Assembly: GCF_024753135.1 (NCBI RefSeq)
Contig: NZ_JANUGP010000013.1
Coordinates: 124,001-188,000 of the forward strand
Direction of reading: 5' to 3'
Origin: Streptomyces pyxinicus
GTDB lineage: Bacteria > Actinomycetota > Actinomycetes > Streptomycetales > Streptomycetaceae
DNA length: 64,000 nt
Under the pieces are notes generated by a model. The model was not told where the DNA came from. It worked only from the letters and a program-made list of their open reading frames with translations, and made no database searches. Each line of letters begins with the position of its first letter. Position 1 is the stretch's first letter. A program made the translations under genes and the position numbers. This document shows, one piece after another, positions 7,829 to 18,353 of the stretch.

Positions 7829-9481
7829 TCAGCTACGGCCGCGCAGCTCCCGGTACTTGGCGACCAGTGCCCTGGTCGACGGGTCCAGGCCCGGGACCTC
7901 GGCGCCCTCGGTCAGCGCCGGCTCGACGCGCTTGGCGAGGACCTTGCCCAGCTCCACGCCCCACTGGTCGAAGGAGTCGATGTTCCACACCGCGCCCTGC
8001 GTGAACACCTTGTGCTCGTAGAGCGCGATGAGCTGGCCGAGCACCGACGGGGTCAGTTCCCTGGCGAGGACGGTCGTCGTCGGCCGGTTGCCCTCGAAGG
8101 TCTTGTGCGGGACCAGCTCCTCGGGCACCCCCTCCGCGCGGACCTCGTCGGCGGTCCTGCCGAAGGCGAGGGCCTGGGTCTGGGCGAAGAAGTTGGCCAT
8201 CAACAGGTCGTGCTGCGCCCTGAGTTCACCACTCAGCTCGGCGACCGGCTCGGCGAAGCCGATGAAGTCCGCCGGGATCAGCTTGGTGCCCTGGTGGATC
8301 AACTGGTAGTAGGCGTGCTGCCCGTTGGTGCCGGGCGTGCCCCACACCACCGGACCGGTCTGCCAGTCGACCTGCTCGCCGTCGCGCGTCACGTGCTTGC
8401 CGTTGGACTCCATGTCGAGCTGCTGGAGGTAGGCGGTGAACTTGGACAGGTAGTGGCTGTAGGGCAGCACCGCGTGCGACTGGGCGTCGTGGAAGTTGCC
8501 GTACCAGATGCCCAGCAGGCCCATCAGCAGCGGGGCGTTGGCCTCGGCGGGGGCGGTGCGGAAGTGCTCGTCGACCAGGTGGAAGCCGTCGAGCATCTCC
8601 CGGAACCGGTCGGGGCCGATCGCGATCATCAGGGAGAGGCCGATCGCGGAGTCGTAGGAGTACCGGCCGCCGACCCAGTCCCAGAACTCGAACATGTTGG
8701 CCGTGTCGATGCCGAACGCGGCGACCTTCTCCGCGTTGGTCGACAGGGCGACGAAGTGCCTGGCCACGGCCGAGTCGTCACCGAGCGCGTCCAGCAGCCA
8801 CTGCCGCGCGGACGTGGCGTTGGTGATCGTCTCGATCGTGGTGAAGGTCTTGGACGCGACGATGAACAGCGTCTCGGCGGGGTCCAGGTCGCGGGTGGCC
8901 TCGTGCAGGTCGGCGCCGTCCACGTTGGAGACGAAACGGGCCGTCAGGTCGCGGTCGCCGAAGCTGCGCAGCACCTCGTGGGCCATCGCGGGCCCGAGGT
9001 CGGAGCCGCCGATGCCGATGTTGACGACGTTCCTGATCCGCTTGCCGGTGTGGCCGGTCCACTCACCCGAGCGCACCCGCTCGGCGAAGGCCGCCATCTT
9101 GTCGAGCACGGCGTGCACCTTCGGGACGACGTTCTCACCGTCCACCTCGATCACCGCGTCCCGCGGGGCACGCAGCGCGGTGTGCAGCACCGCCCGGTCC
9201 TCGGTGACGTTGATCCGCTCACCGCGGAACATGGCGTCCCGCAGGCCGGACACGCCGGTCGCGGCGGCCAGCTCGCGCAGCAGCCGCAGCGTCTCGTCGG
9301 TGACCAGGTGTTTGGAGTAGTCGATGTGGAGGTCACCGACCTGGAGCGTGTATCCGTCGCCGCGCCGCGGGTCGGCGGCGAACAGGTCCCTGAGGTGGGT
9401 GCCGGCCAGCTCCTCCCGGTGCTTGGCGAGGGCGGACCATGCGGGCGTCTGGTGGAGCCTGGTGCGGCCGTCTGCGTTCAT
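7829..9481 (-). CDS. pgi: glucose-6-phosphate isomerase
   Basis: Interconverts glucose 6-phosphate and fructose 6-phosphate, linking glycolysis to the pentose phosphate operon upstream. The 550-residue length is standard. Landmarks are NIGIGGSDLGPAMA (about residues 155-170), the sugar-phosphate-binding loop SKTFTTIET, VGGRYSYDSAIG with the family signature, and the C-terminal GAVWNIDSFDQWGVELGK. It lies 52 bp downstream of an MFS gene on the same strand. No strong ribosome-binding site is visible before the ATG at 9481. Confidence 0.97.
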   Translation of the reverse strand: MNADGRTRLHQTPAWSALAKHREELAGTHLRDLFAADPRRGDGYTLQVGDLHIDYSKHLVTDETLRLLRELAAATGVSGLRDAMFRGERINVTEDRAVLHTALRAPRDAVIEVDGENVVPKVHAVLDKMAAFAERVRSGEWTGHTGKRIRNVVNIGIGGSDLGPAMAHEVLRSFGDRDLTARFVSNVDGADLHEATRDLDPAETLFIVASKTFTTIETITNATSARQWLLDALGDDSAVARHFVALSTNAEKVAAFGIDTANMFEFWDWVGGRYSYDSAIGLSLMIAIGPDRFREMLDGFHLVDEHFRTAPAEANAPLLMGLLGIWYGNFHDAQSHAVLPYSHYLSKFTAYLQQLDMESNGKHVTRDGEQVDWQTGPVVWGTPGTNGQHAYYQLIHQGTKLIPADFIGFAEPVAELSGELRAQHDLLMANFFAQTQALAFGRTADEVRAEGVPEELVPHKTFEGNRPTTTVLARELTPSVLGQLIALYEHKVFTQGAVWNIDSFDQWGVELGKVLAKRVEPALTEGAEVPGLDPSTRALVAKYRELRGRS

Positions 9482-9533
9482 TTCCGACTTCAGCCTTCTT
9501 TCGTCCCTGTCCCAGCTGTTCCAACCTAATTGA

Positions 9534-10799
9534 TCACTCCGGGACGCGAGCCGTCATGACATCGCCCTCCGGTGCGTCCTGGGGTACGTCCGCCGTGCGG
9601 GCCGGTATCAGCGCGGTGACGGACAGGACGAAGAAGGCGGCCGTGAGCAGGGCCGGTGCGCCGGGGCCCCAGGCGGTGGCGGCGCCCCCGCCGAGCAGGG
9701 CGCCCAGCGGGGCCCCGGCGACGGCGAGGGTGCGGAAGGCCGAGGCGACCCGGCCGAGGGCCCCGGCCGGGGCACGCTGCTGCATCAGGGTGGTCGTGTT
9801 GACGTTCCACAGCATGCCCATGAACCCGAAGACGGCGAGCGCGGCCACCAGGACGGCCAGGGTTCCCGCGGTCCCCATGACGACCAGCGCGCCGGTCTGC
9901 GCCACGCCGGCCAGCAGCACAGCTTGCAGCGGGCCGAGCCGCGCGGTGACCGCCCGGTTCACCGCTCCCCCGGCAAGACCGCCGACGGTGTACGCGGTGG
10001 TCGCCGCCGCGTAGCCGCCCGCGCCGGCGCCGAGCCCGTCGGTGACGAGGACGACCAGGGTGGCGATCAGGGCGCCCATGCCGATGTTGCACAGGGCGGT
10101 CGCGGTGCACAGGCCGCGCAGGGCCCGGTCCCGCCACAGGGTGCGCAGTCCTTCGCCGATCTCCCGGCGCAGGGTGCTGCCCGCGGCTCTGCCGGGCCGC
10201 TGGGGCGGCGCCGCACGCAGGGCGGCGACCAGGGCGGCGGCCAGCAGGAAGGTGGCGGCGTCGGCGGCGAAGGGCACGGCGGCACCCGTGGCGAGCAGCA
10301 GCGGTACGACGGGGGCGCCCAACAGGCCGCCGGCGATCCGCTGTCCGGTCATCAGCCGGGTGTTGGCGGCTCCGAGGGCGCCGGGGTCCACGAGGGCGGG
10401 CAGCAGGGCCGTGGCGGCGTTGTCGAACAGCGTCTGCAACGTGGTCAGGGTGAAGGCCAGTGCGACGAGCAGGGCGAGGGAGGCGTGTCCGAGGGCCACG
10501 GCGGCCGCGAAGGCGGCGACGAGCAGGGCGCGCACCCCGTCCACCGTCCACATCGCGCGCCGCTGGTCGACACGGTCGGCGACGGCCCCGCCGAGCAGGC
10601 CGAACAGGATCCAGGGCAGATAGCCGCAAGCGGTCACGGCGGAGATGAGCAGCGGCCGGTCGGTCAGCGAGGCGGCGAGCAGCGGCAGCGCGGCCGTACG
10701 CAGCGCGTCGCCGAAGCTGGACAGCACGGCGGCACTCCACAGCAGCCCGAAGCCTCCGCGCCAGGCGGGCGCGCGCCCCTCCCCCGTCTCGATCGCCAC
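9534..10799 (-). CDS. MFS transporter, putative exporter under PafBC-type promoter
   Basis: A 421-residue major facilitator superfamily protein with about 12 hydrophobic segments and the loop motif GGAVADRVDQRRAMWTVDGVRA between helices 2 and 3. It resembles the actinobacterial MFS group close to enterobactin or drug exporters (EntS-like), but the substrate cannot be read from sequence. The GTG at 10799 is preceded by GAGGGGGAG at good spacing. Upstream, at 10832-10854, is a complete RecA-NDp/PafBC promoter signature, so expression is likely induced by DNA damage. Only 52 bp separate it from pgi downstream, so read-through into pgi is possible. Confidence 0.88.
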   Translation of the reverse strand: MAIETGEGRAPAWRGGFGLLWSAAVLSSFGDALRTAALPLLAASLTDRPLLISAVTACGYLPWILFGLLGGAVADRVDQRRAMWTVDGVRALLVAAFAAAVALGHASLALLVALAFTLTTLQTLFDNAATALLPALVDPGALGAANTRLMTGQRIAGGLLGAPVVPLLLATGAAVPFAADAATFLLAAALVAALRAAPPQRPGRAAGSTLRREIGEGLRTLWRDRALRGLCTATALCNIGMGALIATLVVLVTDGLGAGAGGYAAATTAYTVGGLAGGAVNRAVTARLGPLQAVLLAGVAQTGALVVMGTAGTLAVLVAALAVFGFMGMLWNVNTTTLMQQRAPAGALGRVASAFRTLAVAGAPLGALLGGGAATAWGPGAPALLTAAFFVLSVTALIPARTADVPQDAPEGDVMTARVPE

Positions 10800-10831
10800 A
10801 ACTCCCCCTCGCGGTTCTCGCCTTCAAGAGA

Positions 10832-10854
10832 ACCGTAGAGGGCACCACTGACAA
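10832..10854 (-). promoter_or_regulatory. RecA-NDp/PafBC-type promoter of the MFS gene
   Basis: Reading on the minus strand: TTGTCAGTG (10854-10846), 8 bases, TACGGT (10837-10832). This fits the published actinobacterial DNA-damage promoter consensus TTGTCRGTG-N8-TANNNT exactly. The start codon is 32 bases past the -10 box, leaving room for the visible ribosome-binding site. Confidence 0.8.
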
Positions 10855-10924
10855 TCGGTCGGCGCCGGACGGCGGATACGGCTCCGGCCAGGCGCCCGCG
10901 GGCTCCCGGCCGGTGATGAAGTTC

Positions 10925-11260
10925 CTAGATCTCGCCGCGCAGTTTGGCGAGTGCCTCGGCGAGGATCGCCTCGCCGTCGGCGTCGCTGCGCCGCTCCCGT
11001 ACATACGCGAGGTGCGTCTTGTACGGCTCGGTGCGCGGGGGGTCCGGCGGGTTGTCCTGGTCCTGGCCGGCCGGGAAGCCGCAGCGCGGGCAGTCCCAGG
11101 TGTCGGGGACCTGAGCGTCGCTGGCGAAGCTCGGCTGGGTCTCGTGCCCGTTGGAGCACCAGAAGGAGATGCGCAGACGCGGCGCGGACTCGCCGCGCTC
11201 GGCCTCGCCCATCGGCCCCGCTCCGACCCGGCTTCCACGGATCGCGTTGCCACTTGCCAC
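10925..11260 (-). CDS. RNA polymerase-binding protein, RbpA family
   Basis: A 111-residue RbpA-family protein. RbpA binds RNA polymerase holoenzymes with HrdB/SigA-type sigma factors and stimulates open-complex formation. The zinc-ribbon-like core is visible: FWCSNGHETQPSF near residue 34 (Cys and His) and WDCPRCGFP near residue 56 (two Cys). The C-terminal part RTHL-type helix and ERRSDADGEAILAEAL corresponds to the sigma-interaction region. The protein differs from canonical RbpA in its first 25 residues and lacks the long C-terminal tail. As I recall, Streptomyces has a second copy (rbpA proper) elsewhere, and this copy next to secG is the paralogue. The gene is co-directional with secG but separated by 215 bp. 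Confidence 0.85.
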   Translation of the reverse strand: MASGNAIRGSRVGAGPMGEAERGESAPRLRISFWCSNGHETQPSFASDAQVPDTWDCPRCGFPAGQDQDNPPDPPRTEPYKTHLAYVRERRSDADGEAILAEALAKLRGEI

Positions 11261-11287
11261 GGTCGTAACTCCCTGCGTGATGGTGCC

Positions 11288-11363
11288 GCGAAGCGAGACG
11301 GCGTTCCGCTTCGCTGCGAGCGCCTCAGTCTACGTAAGGCCCAACGCGCGTCCAGTGACTGGA
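11288..11363 (-). promoter_or_regulatory. leader hairpin and palindrome upstream of the RbpA-family gene
   Basis: On the minus strand there is a candidate -10 TAGACT (11332-11327) with a 13-bp palindrome TCCAG-TGA-CTGGA (11351-11363) overlapping the expected -35 zone. Between the -10 and the start codon, 8-bp arms at 11288-11295 and 11307-11314 can form a leader hairpin. The palindrome could be an operator. This is a prediction from geometry only. Confidence 0.4.
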
Positions 11364-11390
11364 GTTACAGCCCCCACACGTAGACGCAAG

Positions 11391-11433
11391 CCCCATGATA
11401 GGCCGCGCTCCGGGGCGCGTACCGAACATGGGG
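11391..11433 (-). terminator. possible terminator after secG
   Basis: Nested inverted repeat: CCCCATG (11391-11397) pairs with CATGGGG (11427-11433), with a second GC-rich hairpin inside. It begins 43 bases past the secG stop. There is no T run, so the call is tentative. Confidence 0.45.
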
Positions 11434-11475
11434 CCCTACGTACGGATTGTGCGTGATGTGCGTGCTGTTCAGGCG

Positions 11476-11712
11476 TCAGTTGTTCGACTTCATCACGATG
11501 CCGAGGACGACGACGCACGCGAACCAGAGCAGGCCGATCACGACGGTGATCCGGTCCAGGTTGCGCTCGGCCACCGAGGAGCCGCCGACGGAGGACTGCA
11601 TGCCGCCACCGAACATGTCGGAGAGGCCGCCGCCCTTCCCCTTGTGCATCAGCACCAGCAGCATCAGCAGCAGGCTGAAGACGATCAGGGCGATCGAGAA
11701 CCCCAAAACCAC
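11476..11712 (-). CDS. secG: preprotein translocase subunit SecG
   Basis: Small membrane subunit of the SecYEG translocon. With the GTG at 11712 the protein is 78 residues, the usual length, starting MVLGFSIALIVFSLLLMLLVLMHKG. It has two membrane helices (about residues 1-20 and 52-72) flanking the conserved HKGKGGGLSDMFGGG loop. An upstream ATG at 11760 is in frame but would add 16 residues with no family match and would place the start inside a hairpin. It sits behind tpiA on the minus strand, the order known from other actinobacteria. Confidence 0.94.
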   Translation of the reverse strand: MVLGFSIALIVFSLLLMLLVLMHKGKGGGLSDMFGGGMQSSVGGSSVAERNLDRITVVIGLLWFACVVVLGIVMKSNN

Positions 11713-11747
11713 GGCTGGACCAACTTCCTCGGATACGGATGGACGAC

Positions 11748-11775
11748 GGGGGCACAGCACCGTGGCTGTGCCCCC
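11748..11775 (-). terminator. hairpin between tpiA and secG
   Basis: Perfect 11-bp inverted repeat (11748-11758 with 11765-11775) and 6-base loop, 46 bases past the tpiA stop. It probably terminates or attenuates the pgk-tpiA transcript before secG. Confidence 0.68.
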
Positions 11776-11820
11776 GCAAGAGTACGACGTATCGCCGCTA
11801 CCGCCTACTCACGGACCTGC

Positions 11821-12597
<777 letters not shown>

Positions 12598-12602
12598 TGA
12601 GG

Positions 12603-13814
12603 TCAGTCCTCCAGTGCGGCGAGGCCGGGGAGCGTCTTGCCCTCAAGGTATTCGAGGGAGGCGCCGCCACCGGTCGAGATGTGGCCGAATGCGTTCTCGT
12701 CGAAACCGAGCGTACGCACGGCCGCGGCGGAGTCTCCGCCGCCGACGACGGTGAAGCCGTCCGAGTCGACGAGTGCCTGGGCGACCGCCTTGGTGCCCTC
12801 GGCGTAGTCGGGGTGCTCGAAGACGCCCATCGGACCGTTCCAGAAGACGGTCCGGGCGTCGGCGAGCTTCGAGGCGTACAGCTCTCGGGTCTTCGGGCCG
12901 ATGTCCAGGCCCTCCTGGTCGGCGGGGATCTTGTCCGCGTCGACCGTGGTGTTCTCGGTCGGCGCCTTGGTCTTCAGGTCCGGGAACTCCCGGGAGACCA
13001 CGACGTCGACGGGGAGCAGCAGTTCCACGCCCTGCTTCTCGGCGCGCTCCAGGTACTCGGTGACGACCGGCACCTGGTCCTCCTGGAGGAGGGAGATGCC
13101 GACCTCGTAGCCCTTGGCCTTGAGGAAGGTGTAGGCCATGCCGCCGCCGATCAGGAGGCGGTCGGCCTTGTCGAGCAGCTGGTCGATGACGGCGAGCTTG
13201 TCGGAGACCTTGGCGCCGCCGAGCGCGACGACGTAGGGCCGCTGGACGTCCTCGGTGAGCTTCTTCAGGACGCCGACCTCGGTGGCGATGAGGTAGCCGG
13301 CGTAGTGCGGCAGGCGGGCCGGAAGGTCGTAGACGGAGGCGTGCTTGCGGTGCACGGCGCCGAAGCCGTCACCCACGTACACGTCGGCGAGGGCGGCGAG
13401 CCGGTCGGCGAACTCGCCGCGCTCGGTGTCGTCCTTGGCGGTCTCGCCGGGGTTGAAGCGCAGGTTCTCGATGACCGCGACCTGGCCGGGCTGGAGGCCG
13501 TCGACGGCGTCGTGGGCGGCCGGGCCGACGGTGTCCTGGGCGAAGGCGACCGGGGCGCCGAGCAGTTCACCGAGGCGCTCGGCGGCGGGCAGCAGCGAGA
13601 AGGCGGGGTCCGGGGCACCCTTGGGGCGGCCCAGGTGCGAGGCGACGATCACCTTGGCGCCCGCGTCGGCGAGGGCCTTGACGGTGGGCAGGACGGCGCG
13701 GATCCGGCCGTCGTCGGTGATCGTCCCGTCGGCCAGCGGCACGTTGAGGTCGGCGCGGACGAAGACCCGCTTGCCGCTCACGCCGTCGGCGAGAAGTTCG
13801 TCGATCGTCTTCAT
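12603..13814 (-). CDS. pgk: phosphoglycerate kinase
   Basis: Transfers phosphate from 1,3-bisphosphoglycerate to ADP in glycolysis. The 403-residue protein starts MKTIDELLADGVSGKRVFVRADLNVPLADG, which includes the substrate-binding RADLNVP signature. Further landmarks are HLGRPKG, the nucleotide-domain GGAKVSDK (about residue 195) and the C-terminal VGGGDSAAAVRTLG. I chose the ATG at 13814 because AGGAG lies nine bases upstream and homologues begin here, although the frame is open further upstream. A 24-bp perfect hairpin separates it from gap. Confidence 0.96.
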   Translation of the reverse strand: MKTIDELLADGVSGKRVFVRADLNVPLADGTITDDGRIRAVLPTVKALADAGAKVIVASHLGRPKGAPDPAFSLLPAAERLGELLGAPVAFAQDTVGPAAHDAVDGLQPGQVAVIENLRFNPGETAKDDTERGEFADRLAALADVYVGDGFGAVHRKHASVYDLPARLPHYAGYLIATEVGVLKKLTEDVQRPYVVALGGAKVSDKLAVIDQLLDKADRLLIGGGMAYTFLKAKGYEVGISLLQEDQVPVVTEYLERAEKQGVELLLPVDVVVSREFPDLKTKAPTENTTVDADKIPADQEGLDIGPKTRELYASKLADARTVFWNGPMGVFEHPDYAEGTKAVAQALVDSDGFTVVGGGDSAAAVRTLGFDENAFGHISTGGGASLEYLEGKTLPGLAALED

Positions 13815-13874
13815 TGAGTGGACTCCTGAGGAGGGCTCGTGGTGCACCTGATCGTAAAAGGGCGGTGTCCGTAC

Positions 13875-13928
13875 GTGAGAGCAGGGCCCGGACAGCGCAC
13901 CGTCGCGCTGTCCGGGCCCTGCTCTCAC
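13875..13928 (-). terminator. 24-bp perfect hairpin between gap and pgk
   Basis: Left arm 13875-13898, right arm 13905-13928, loop of 6 bases, no mismatch. It starts 20 bases past the gap stop and should end the gap transcript, so pgk-tpiA needs its own promoter in the 60 bp between the hairpin and 13814. Confidence 0.85.
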
Positions 13929-13947
13929 TTCTGGGTGCTCCGGTCGA

Positions 13948-14958
<1,011 letters not shown>

Positions 14959-15278
14959 GAACCGATCTCCTCGTTGGTACGCCGGCCATGCGGTGCCGGC
15001 GAGCTGTATTTGGGATGTCCCCGACCACCCCCGACCCTACCTCTCCGAGGCCCCGGGGGTGACATTGAGATGCCGCATAGAGGGCAGGCGGTCCGTACCC
15101 GCCAGTAGGGGTACGGACCGCCAGGGATCGCCTGCGGTTTCACCCGTATTTATGACCTATTGCGGCCCCTTGTTGACGCCGTTGTCACTCGTTCGTGAGC
15201 GGGTCGGCTCACCTGTCGACCACCCGCTTCGCGCACCGTTGAGAGGGGTCTCCGCTCACCTGTCGCACAGGGGTCGTC
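14959..15278 (-). other. 320-bp intergenic region upstream of gap
   Basis: No gene is seen. It should hold the gap promoter (a TAGGGT box lies near 15027-15032 on the minus strand, unsupported by a clear -35). It also holds the hairpin at 15087-15122 and two copies of GCTCACCTGTCG near 15209 and 15255. Nothing else is recognised. Confidence 0.5.
15087..15122 (-). terminator. hairpin downstream of the carboxypeptidase gene
   Basis: Perfect 14-bp inverted repeat (15087-15100 with 15109-15122) and 8-base loop, between the M14 carboxypeptidase stop (15279) and the gap start. It lies 157 bases past the stop, so it may be a terminator or a regulatory element in front of gap. Confidence 0.55.
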
Positions 15279-18233
15279 TCAGTCGTCGAGGGCGGCGTAC
15301 GCCTTCCTCAGCAGGGCGGCCCGGTCGGCGGCCGACGGCACCTGTTCGAGGCCGAAGCCGAGCAGCACCGTGTCGTCGGTGGTGACCGCTCCGTACGTCT
15401 GGAACAGGGTCCCGGTGCGCGCCCAGTCCTTCAGCGCCGCCGGGCTGCCGGCGGGCGGTCCGGGCACCTTCCAGGCGCCGAGCGAGGACTCGAAGCCCTC
15501 GGTCTCCTTCTGGGTGCCGCCGACGACCAGCGAGGTGTCGTCGGCGAGGACGCCGTGCCCGCCAGTGCCGGGGTCGGTGACGTAGGTGAGGGACACCTCG
15601 ACGCTCTTGCCCGCGTACGCGCTCAGGTCGAAGCCGACCTGCTGCCAGCCGCCGGAGCTGCCGGTGAGGCTGTGCCAGGAGCCCGTGGTGCCGGTCGCGG
15701 CGCACGCGTTGTCCTGGAGCGTCAGATAGTGCTTCAGCCAGGGGTGCTCGGCGATCAGGAACCCGGCCCCGCACTCGCTGGGTACGGCGTCGCTGGTGGC
15801 GCCGCCGGTCTCGGGCAGGGTCGTCCAGTCGTCGGCGCCCACCGTGTGCGCCTCGACGATCGCGTGGTCGTAGCCCGGCTCGGTGTCCCACAGCAGCCGG
15901 GTGCGCAACGCGGGCTTGTCGGCGGCCGGGACCCCGGTCAGGTCGACGGTGCGGGTCAGCCGCTTGTAGGAGTCGTCGGTGTGCACGGCGGCGGCCATCC
16001 CCGTGCCGCTGTACGGCCCGTACGGATTGACCGTCCCGGCGAACCGTCCCGCGCCCGCGCTGGCGAACTGCGGGTAGCCGGCGGCCGGGAGTTCCTCGGA
16101 GGTGACGCCGTAGGTGCCCGCCTTGTCCAGCGGGTTGCCGGGCGCGTCGGCGAGGGGACCGGTGAAGCCGGCGAGGGCGCCGGTGCCGGTGAAGCCGGTG
16201 GCGCCCTTGGTCGACGTACGGCTGTACGCGCCCAGGTAGTACTGGCTGAAGTCGTTGGAGAGGGTGCCGTCACCGAGGTCCACGCTGCCACCGGCCAGTT
16301 CACCGGCCTCGATCAGCCTGCCGCCCTCGTTGAGGTAGGCGCGCAGCTGGAGCTGGGTCGGGTTGCCCGGGCCCTTGGCGCCGGAGTAGTGCACGACCGT
16401 CCTGAAGTGGCTCAGCACGCCCAGCGCGTCCGGCACGCCGCGGGCGGCCACGTCCCACACGATCGCCCGGTGCCCGGCCGCCTTGAGCGCGTCCACGTAG
16501 GTCCGCGCCTGCGTGGCGTCCGTGCCCTCCTCGGCGACCACGAGGGTGTCCGCCTTCGGCCGCTCCGCGACGGTGTAGGTGAAGTGCGGGCCGGAGACCT
16601 TCCGGCCGTTCGCCGTCTCGCCGGTGAACCACACCTCGACCTTGTCGCCCGGCGCGCCGTCCTGGACCTTCGCCCGGTACTCGTCGAAGTAGAGGTCGTC
16701 CTCACCGCCGTAGGTCTCGCCGCCCTTCCAGTGCCGCAGCGCCTGGTCACGGGTACGGCCGCCGTTGACGCGGTACTTCAGCTCCTTGTCCCGGACCGCC
16801 CTGCGGACGACGACGGAGACCTCCTGGTCCGCGCCCCGGGAGTACGACGTGGTGAACGCGGCCGGGGTGAAGTCGGCGGCCTTCAGGCCCACCGAGGAGG
16901 ACGGCCGGTCGGGGTGTGCCGCGGTCTCGGCGACGGAGAGCGCGAAGGGGACGTTCTTCGCGAACTCCTGCTGGATCAGCTTCTCGTCGTCGGGGAAGTT
17001 GAAGACCGACCGGCAGTCCTGCGGTTTCCAGGCGTCGTCCGGGTCGACGTTCGACGCGGTCTCACAGGTCGACATCTCTGGGGTGAACATCGCCATCCCG
17101 TTGACGTTGGACGCGTGGCCGTCCGCCTCGCCGTTGGTGGTGTACAGCTCCGAGGAGACCTGCGAACGGTAGCCCGGGATGGCCGGGTTGTCGGGCGTGC
17201 CGGCCAGCGCCTTGTACAGGACGTCGTCCGGAGTCGGAGTGGCCACCTGCCAGCCGACGCCGTAGAGGAGGAGTTCGGCGGCGGAGTGGTAGTTGATGCC
17301 GTAGGTGAAGCCGACGCGCTTCTCCAGGCCGTCCAGCGCCCGGGTCTCGGGCTCGGAGGCGGGGGCCGCGCCGCGGTAGGTCTCGCTGGTCGGGTTGGGG
17401 GACGAACCCTCGTCGTCGTAGCCCCACTTGTAGGCGAAGTTGCGGTTGAGGTCGACACCGTCACCGGTGCCGATGGCGCCGTCGCCGTTGACGTCCCGCA
17501 GGTTCTTGCGCCAGAGGCGGGCGTCGGAGTCCTGGAAGGTGTAGTCGTAGCCGTCGGGGTTGGCCGAGAGCACGAACCACAGCTCGGTCGAGTCGACGAT
17601 CTTCTTGACCCGCCGGTCCGACGTGTAGTTGTCCAGGTAGTAGTGGAGCAGTCGCCGGGTCATCTCCGGCGTGATCCACTCCCGCGCGTGCTGGTTGGAG
17701 ACGTACAGCACCGCGGGCTTGGAGCCGTCCTTGGACTTCTTCGCGTTCCTGGTCAGTTTGACCGCGAGGATGTCCTGGCCCTTGAGCGTCTTGCCGATGG
17801 ACTCGACTTTGGTGAGGCCGGGATTGGCCTGGGCGGTGCGCAGGATCTCCTCCCGCAGTCCGCCGCTTCCGCTGTAGGGCCGGAACACGCCCTGCGCCGC
17901 GATCTCGACGTGCGCCTCGGCCTTGGCCGTCAGGGTGTGCTCGGTGAGGTCGACGCCCTGCTCGCGGAGGTTCGCGGCCTGCCGGTCGGTGAGGTAGACC
18001 TCGACCTCTTTCCTCTTGCCCGGCTCCAACTGCTCGCCGAGTTCCTGGCCGTCCTGCCCGGCCTTGAGGAGCAGGGGCAGTTGCTGCTGTGTGACGTCCG
18101 CGCGGAAGACCTTGACCTCGCCCGGGTCGGGCTTCGCCGGGTTTCCGCTCTGTGCCTGGGCGATGGGTGCGAGGCTCGCTCCGCCGACGAGAAGCGCGCC
18201 GAGGGCGAGGATCGATCTCGCTCTGTGTCTCAT
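15279..18233 (-). CDS. secreted M14-family zinc carboxypeptidase, large multidomain form
   Basis: A 984-residue exported metallopeptidase. Residues 1-28 are a signal peptide (MRHRARS, hydrophobic core, cut near AQA). A pro-region runs to about residue 115. The M14 catalytic domain spans about 120-450: SNQHAREWITPE gives zinc ligands His182 and Glu185, and LSANPDGYDYTF, DGVDLNRNFAYKWG and NYHSAAELLLYG are the substrate-pocket segments. MAMFTPEMSTCE should carry the catalytic Glu. The remaining 500 residues contain a cell-surface-like region and a C-terminal jelly-roll part (SYVTDPGTGGHGVLADD) resembling the immune-inhibitor-A-type MAM-like fold. It probably degrades extracellular protein. A terminator lies upstream, so it has its own promoter. 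Confidence 0.93.
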   Translation of the reverse strand: MRHRARSILALGALLVGGASLAPIAQAQSGNPAKPDPGEVKVFRADVTQQQLPLLLKAGQDGQELGEQLEPGKRKEVEVYLTDRQAANLREQGVDLTEHTLTAKAEAHVEIAAQGVFRPYSGSGGLREEILRTAQANPGLTKVESIGKTLKGQDILAVKLTRNAKKSKDGSKPAVLYVSNQHAREWITPEMTRRLLHYYLDNYTSDRRVKKIVDSTELWFVLSANPDGYDYTFQDSDARLWRKNLRDVNGDGAIGTGDGVDLNRNFAYKWGYDDEGSSPNPTSETYRGAAPASEPETRALDGLEKRVGFTYGINYHSAAELLLYGVGWQVATPTPDDVLYKALAGTPDNPAIPGYRSQVSSELYTTNGEADGHASNVNGMAMFTPEMSTCETASNVDPDDAWKPQDCRSVFNFPDDEKLIQQEFAKNVPFALSVAETAAHPDRPSSSVGLKAADFTPAAFTTSYSRGADQEVSVVVRRAVRDKELKYRVNGGRTRDQALRHWKGGETYGGEDDLYFDEYRAKVQDGAPGDKVEVWFTGETANGRKVSGPHFTYTVAERPKADTLVVAEEGTDATQARTYVDALKAAGHRAIVWDVAARGVPDALGVLSHFRTVVHYSGAKGPGNPTQLQLRAYLNEGGRLIEAGELAGGSVDLGDGTLSNDFSQYYLGAYSRTSTKGATGFTGTGALAGFTGPLADAPGNPLDKAGTYGVTSEELPAAGYPQFASAGAGRFAGTVNPYGPYSGTGMAAAVHTDDSYKRLTRTVDLTGVPAADKPALRTRLLWDTEPGYDHAIVEAHTVGADDWTTLPETGGATSDAVPSECGAGFLIAEHPWLKHYLTLQDNACAATGTTGSWHSLTGSSGGWQQVGFDLSAYAGKSVEVSLTYVTDPGTGGHGVLADDTSLVVGGTQKETEGFESSLGAWKVPGPPAGSPAALKDWARTGTLFQTYGAVTTDDTVLLGFGLEQVPSAADRAALLRKAYAALDD

Positions 18234-18353
18234 GAACCCCCCTAGCGGTGGTCCGCCACAGCGGCGAACAGGTTGCCAGGCTCATGTCACTTCTTGATCG
18301 AGTCAAGAGCGCTTCATGGCCACGCAAACCGGTCGGCCAGGGCGGAGGGCACG

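Noticed and set aside
15555..18245. 896-residue open frame on the plus strand
   Set aside because: It is the antisense shadow of the M14 carboxypeptidase, whose motifs, signal peptide and GC3 pattern support the minus strand. GC-rich DNA produces such frames routinely.
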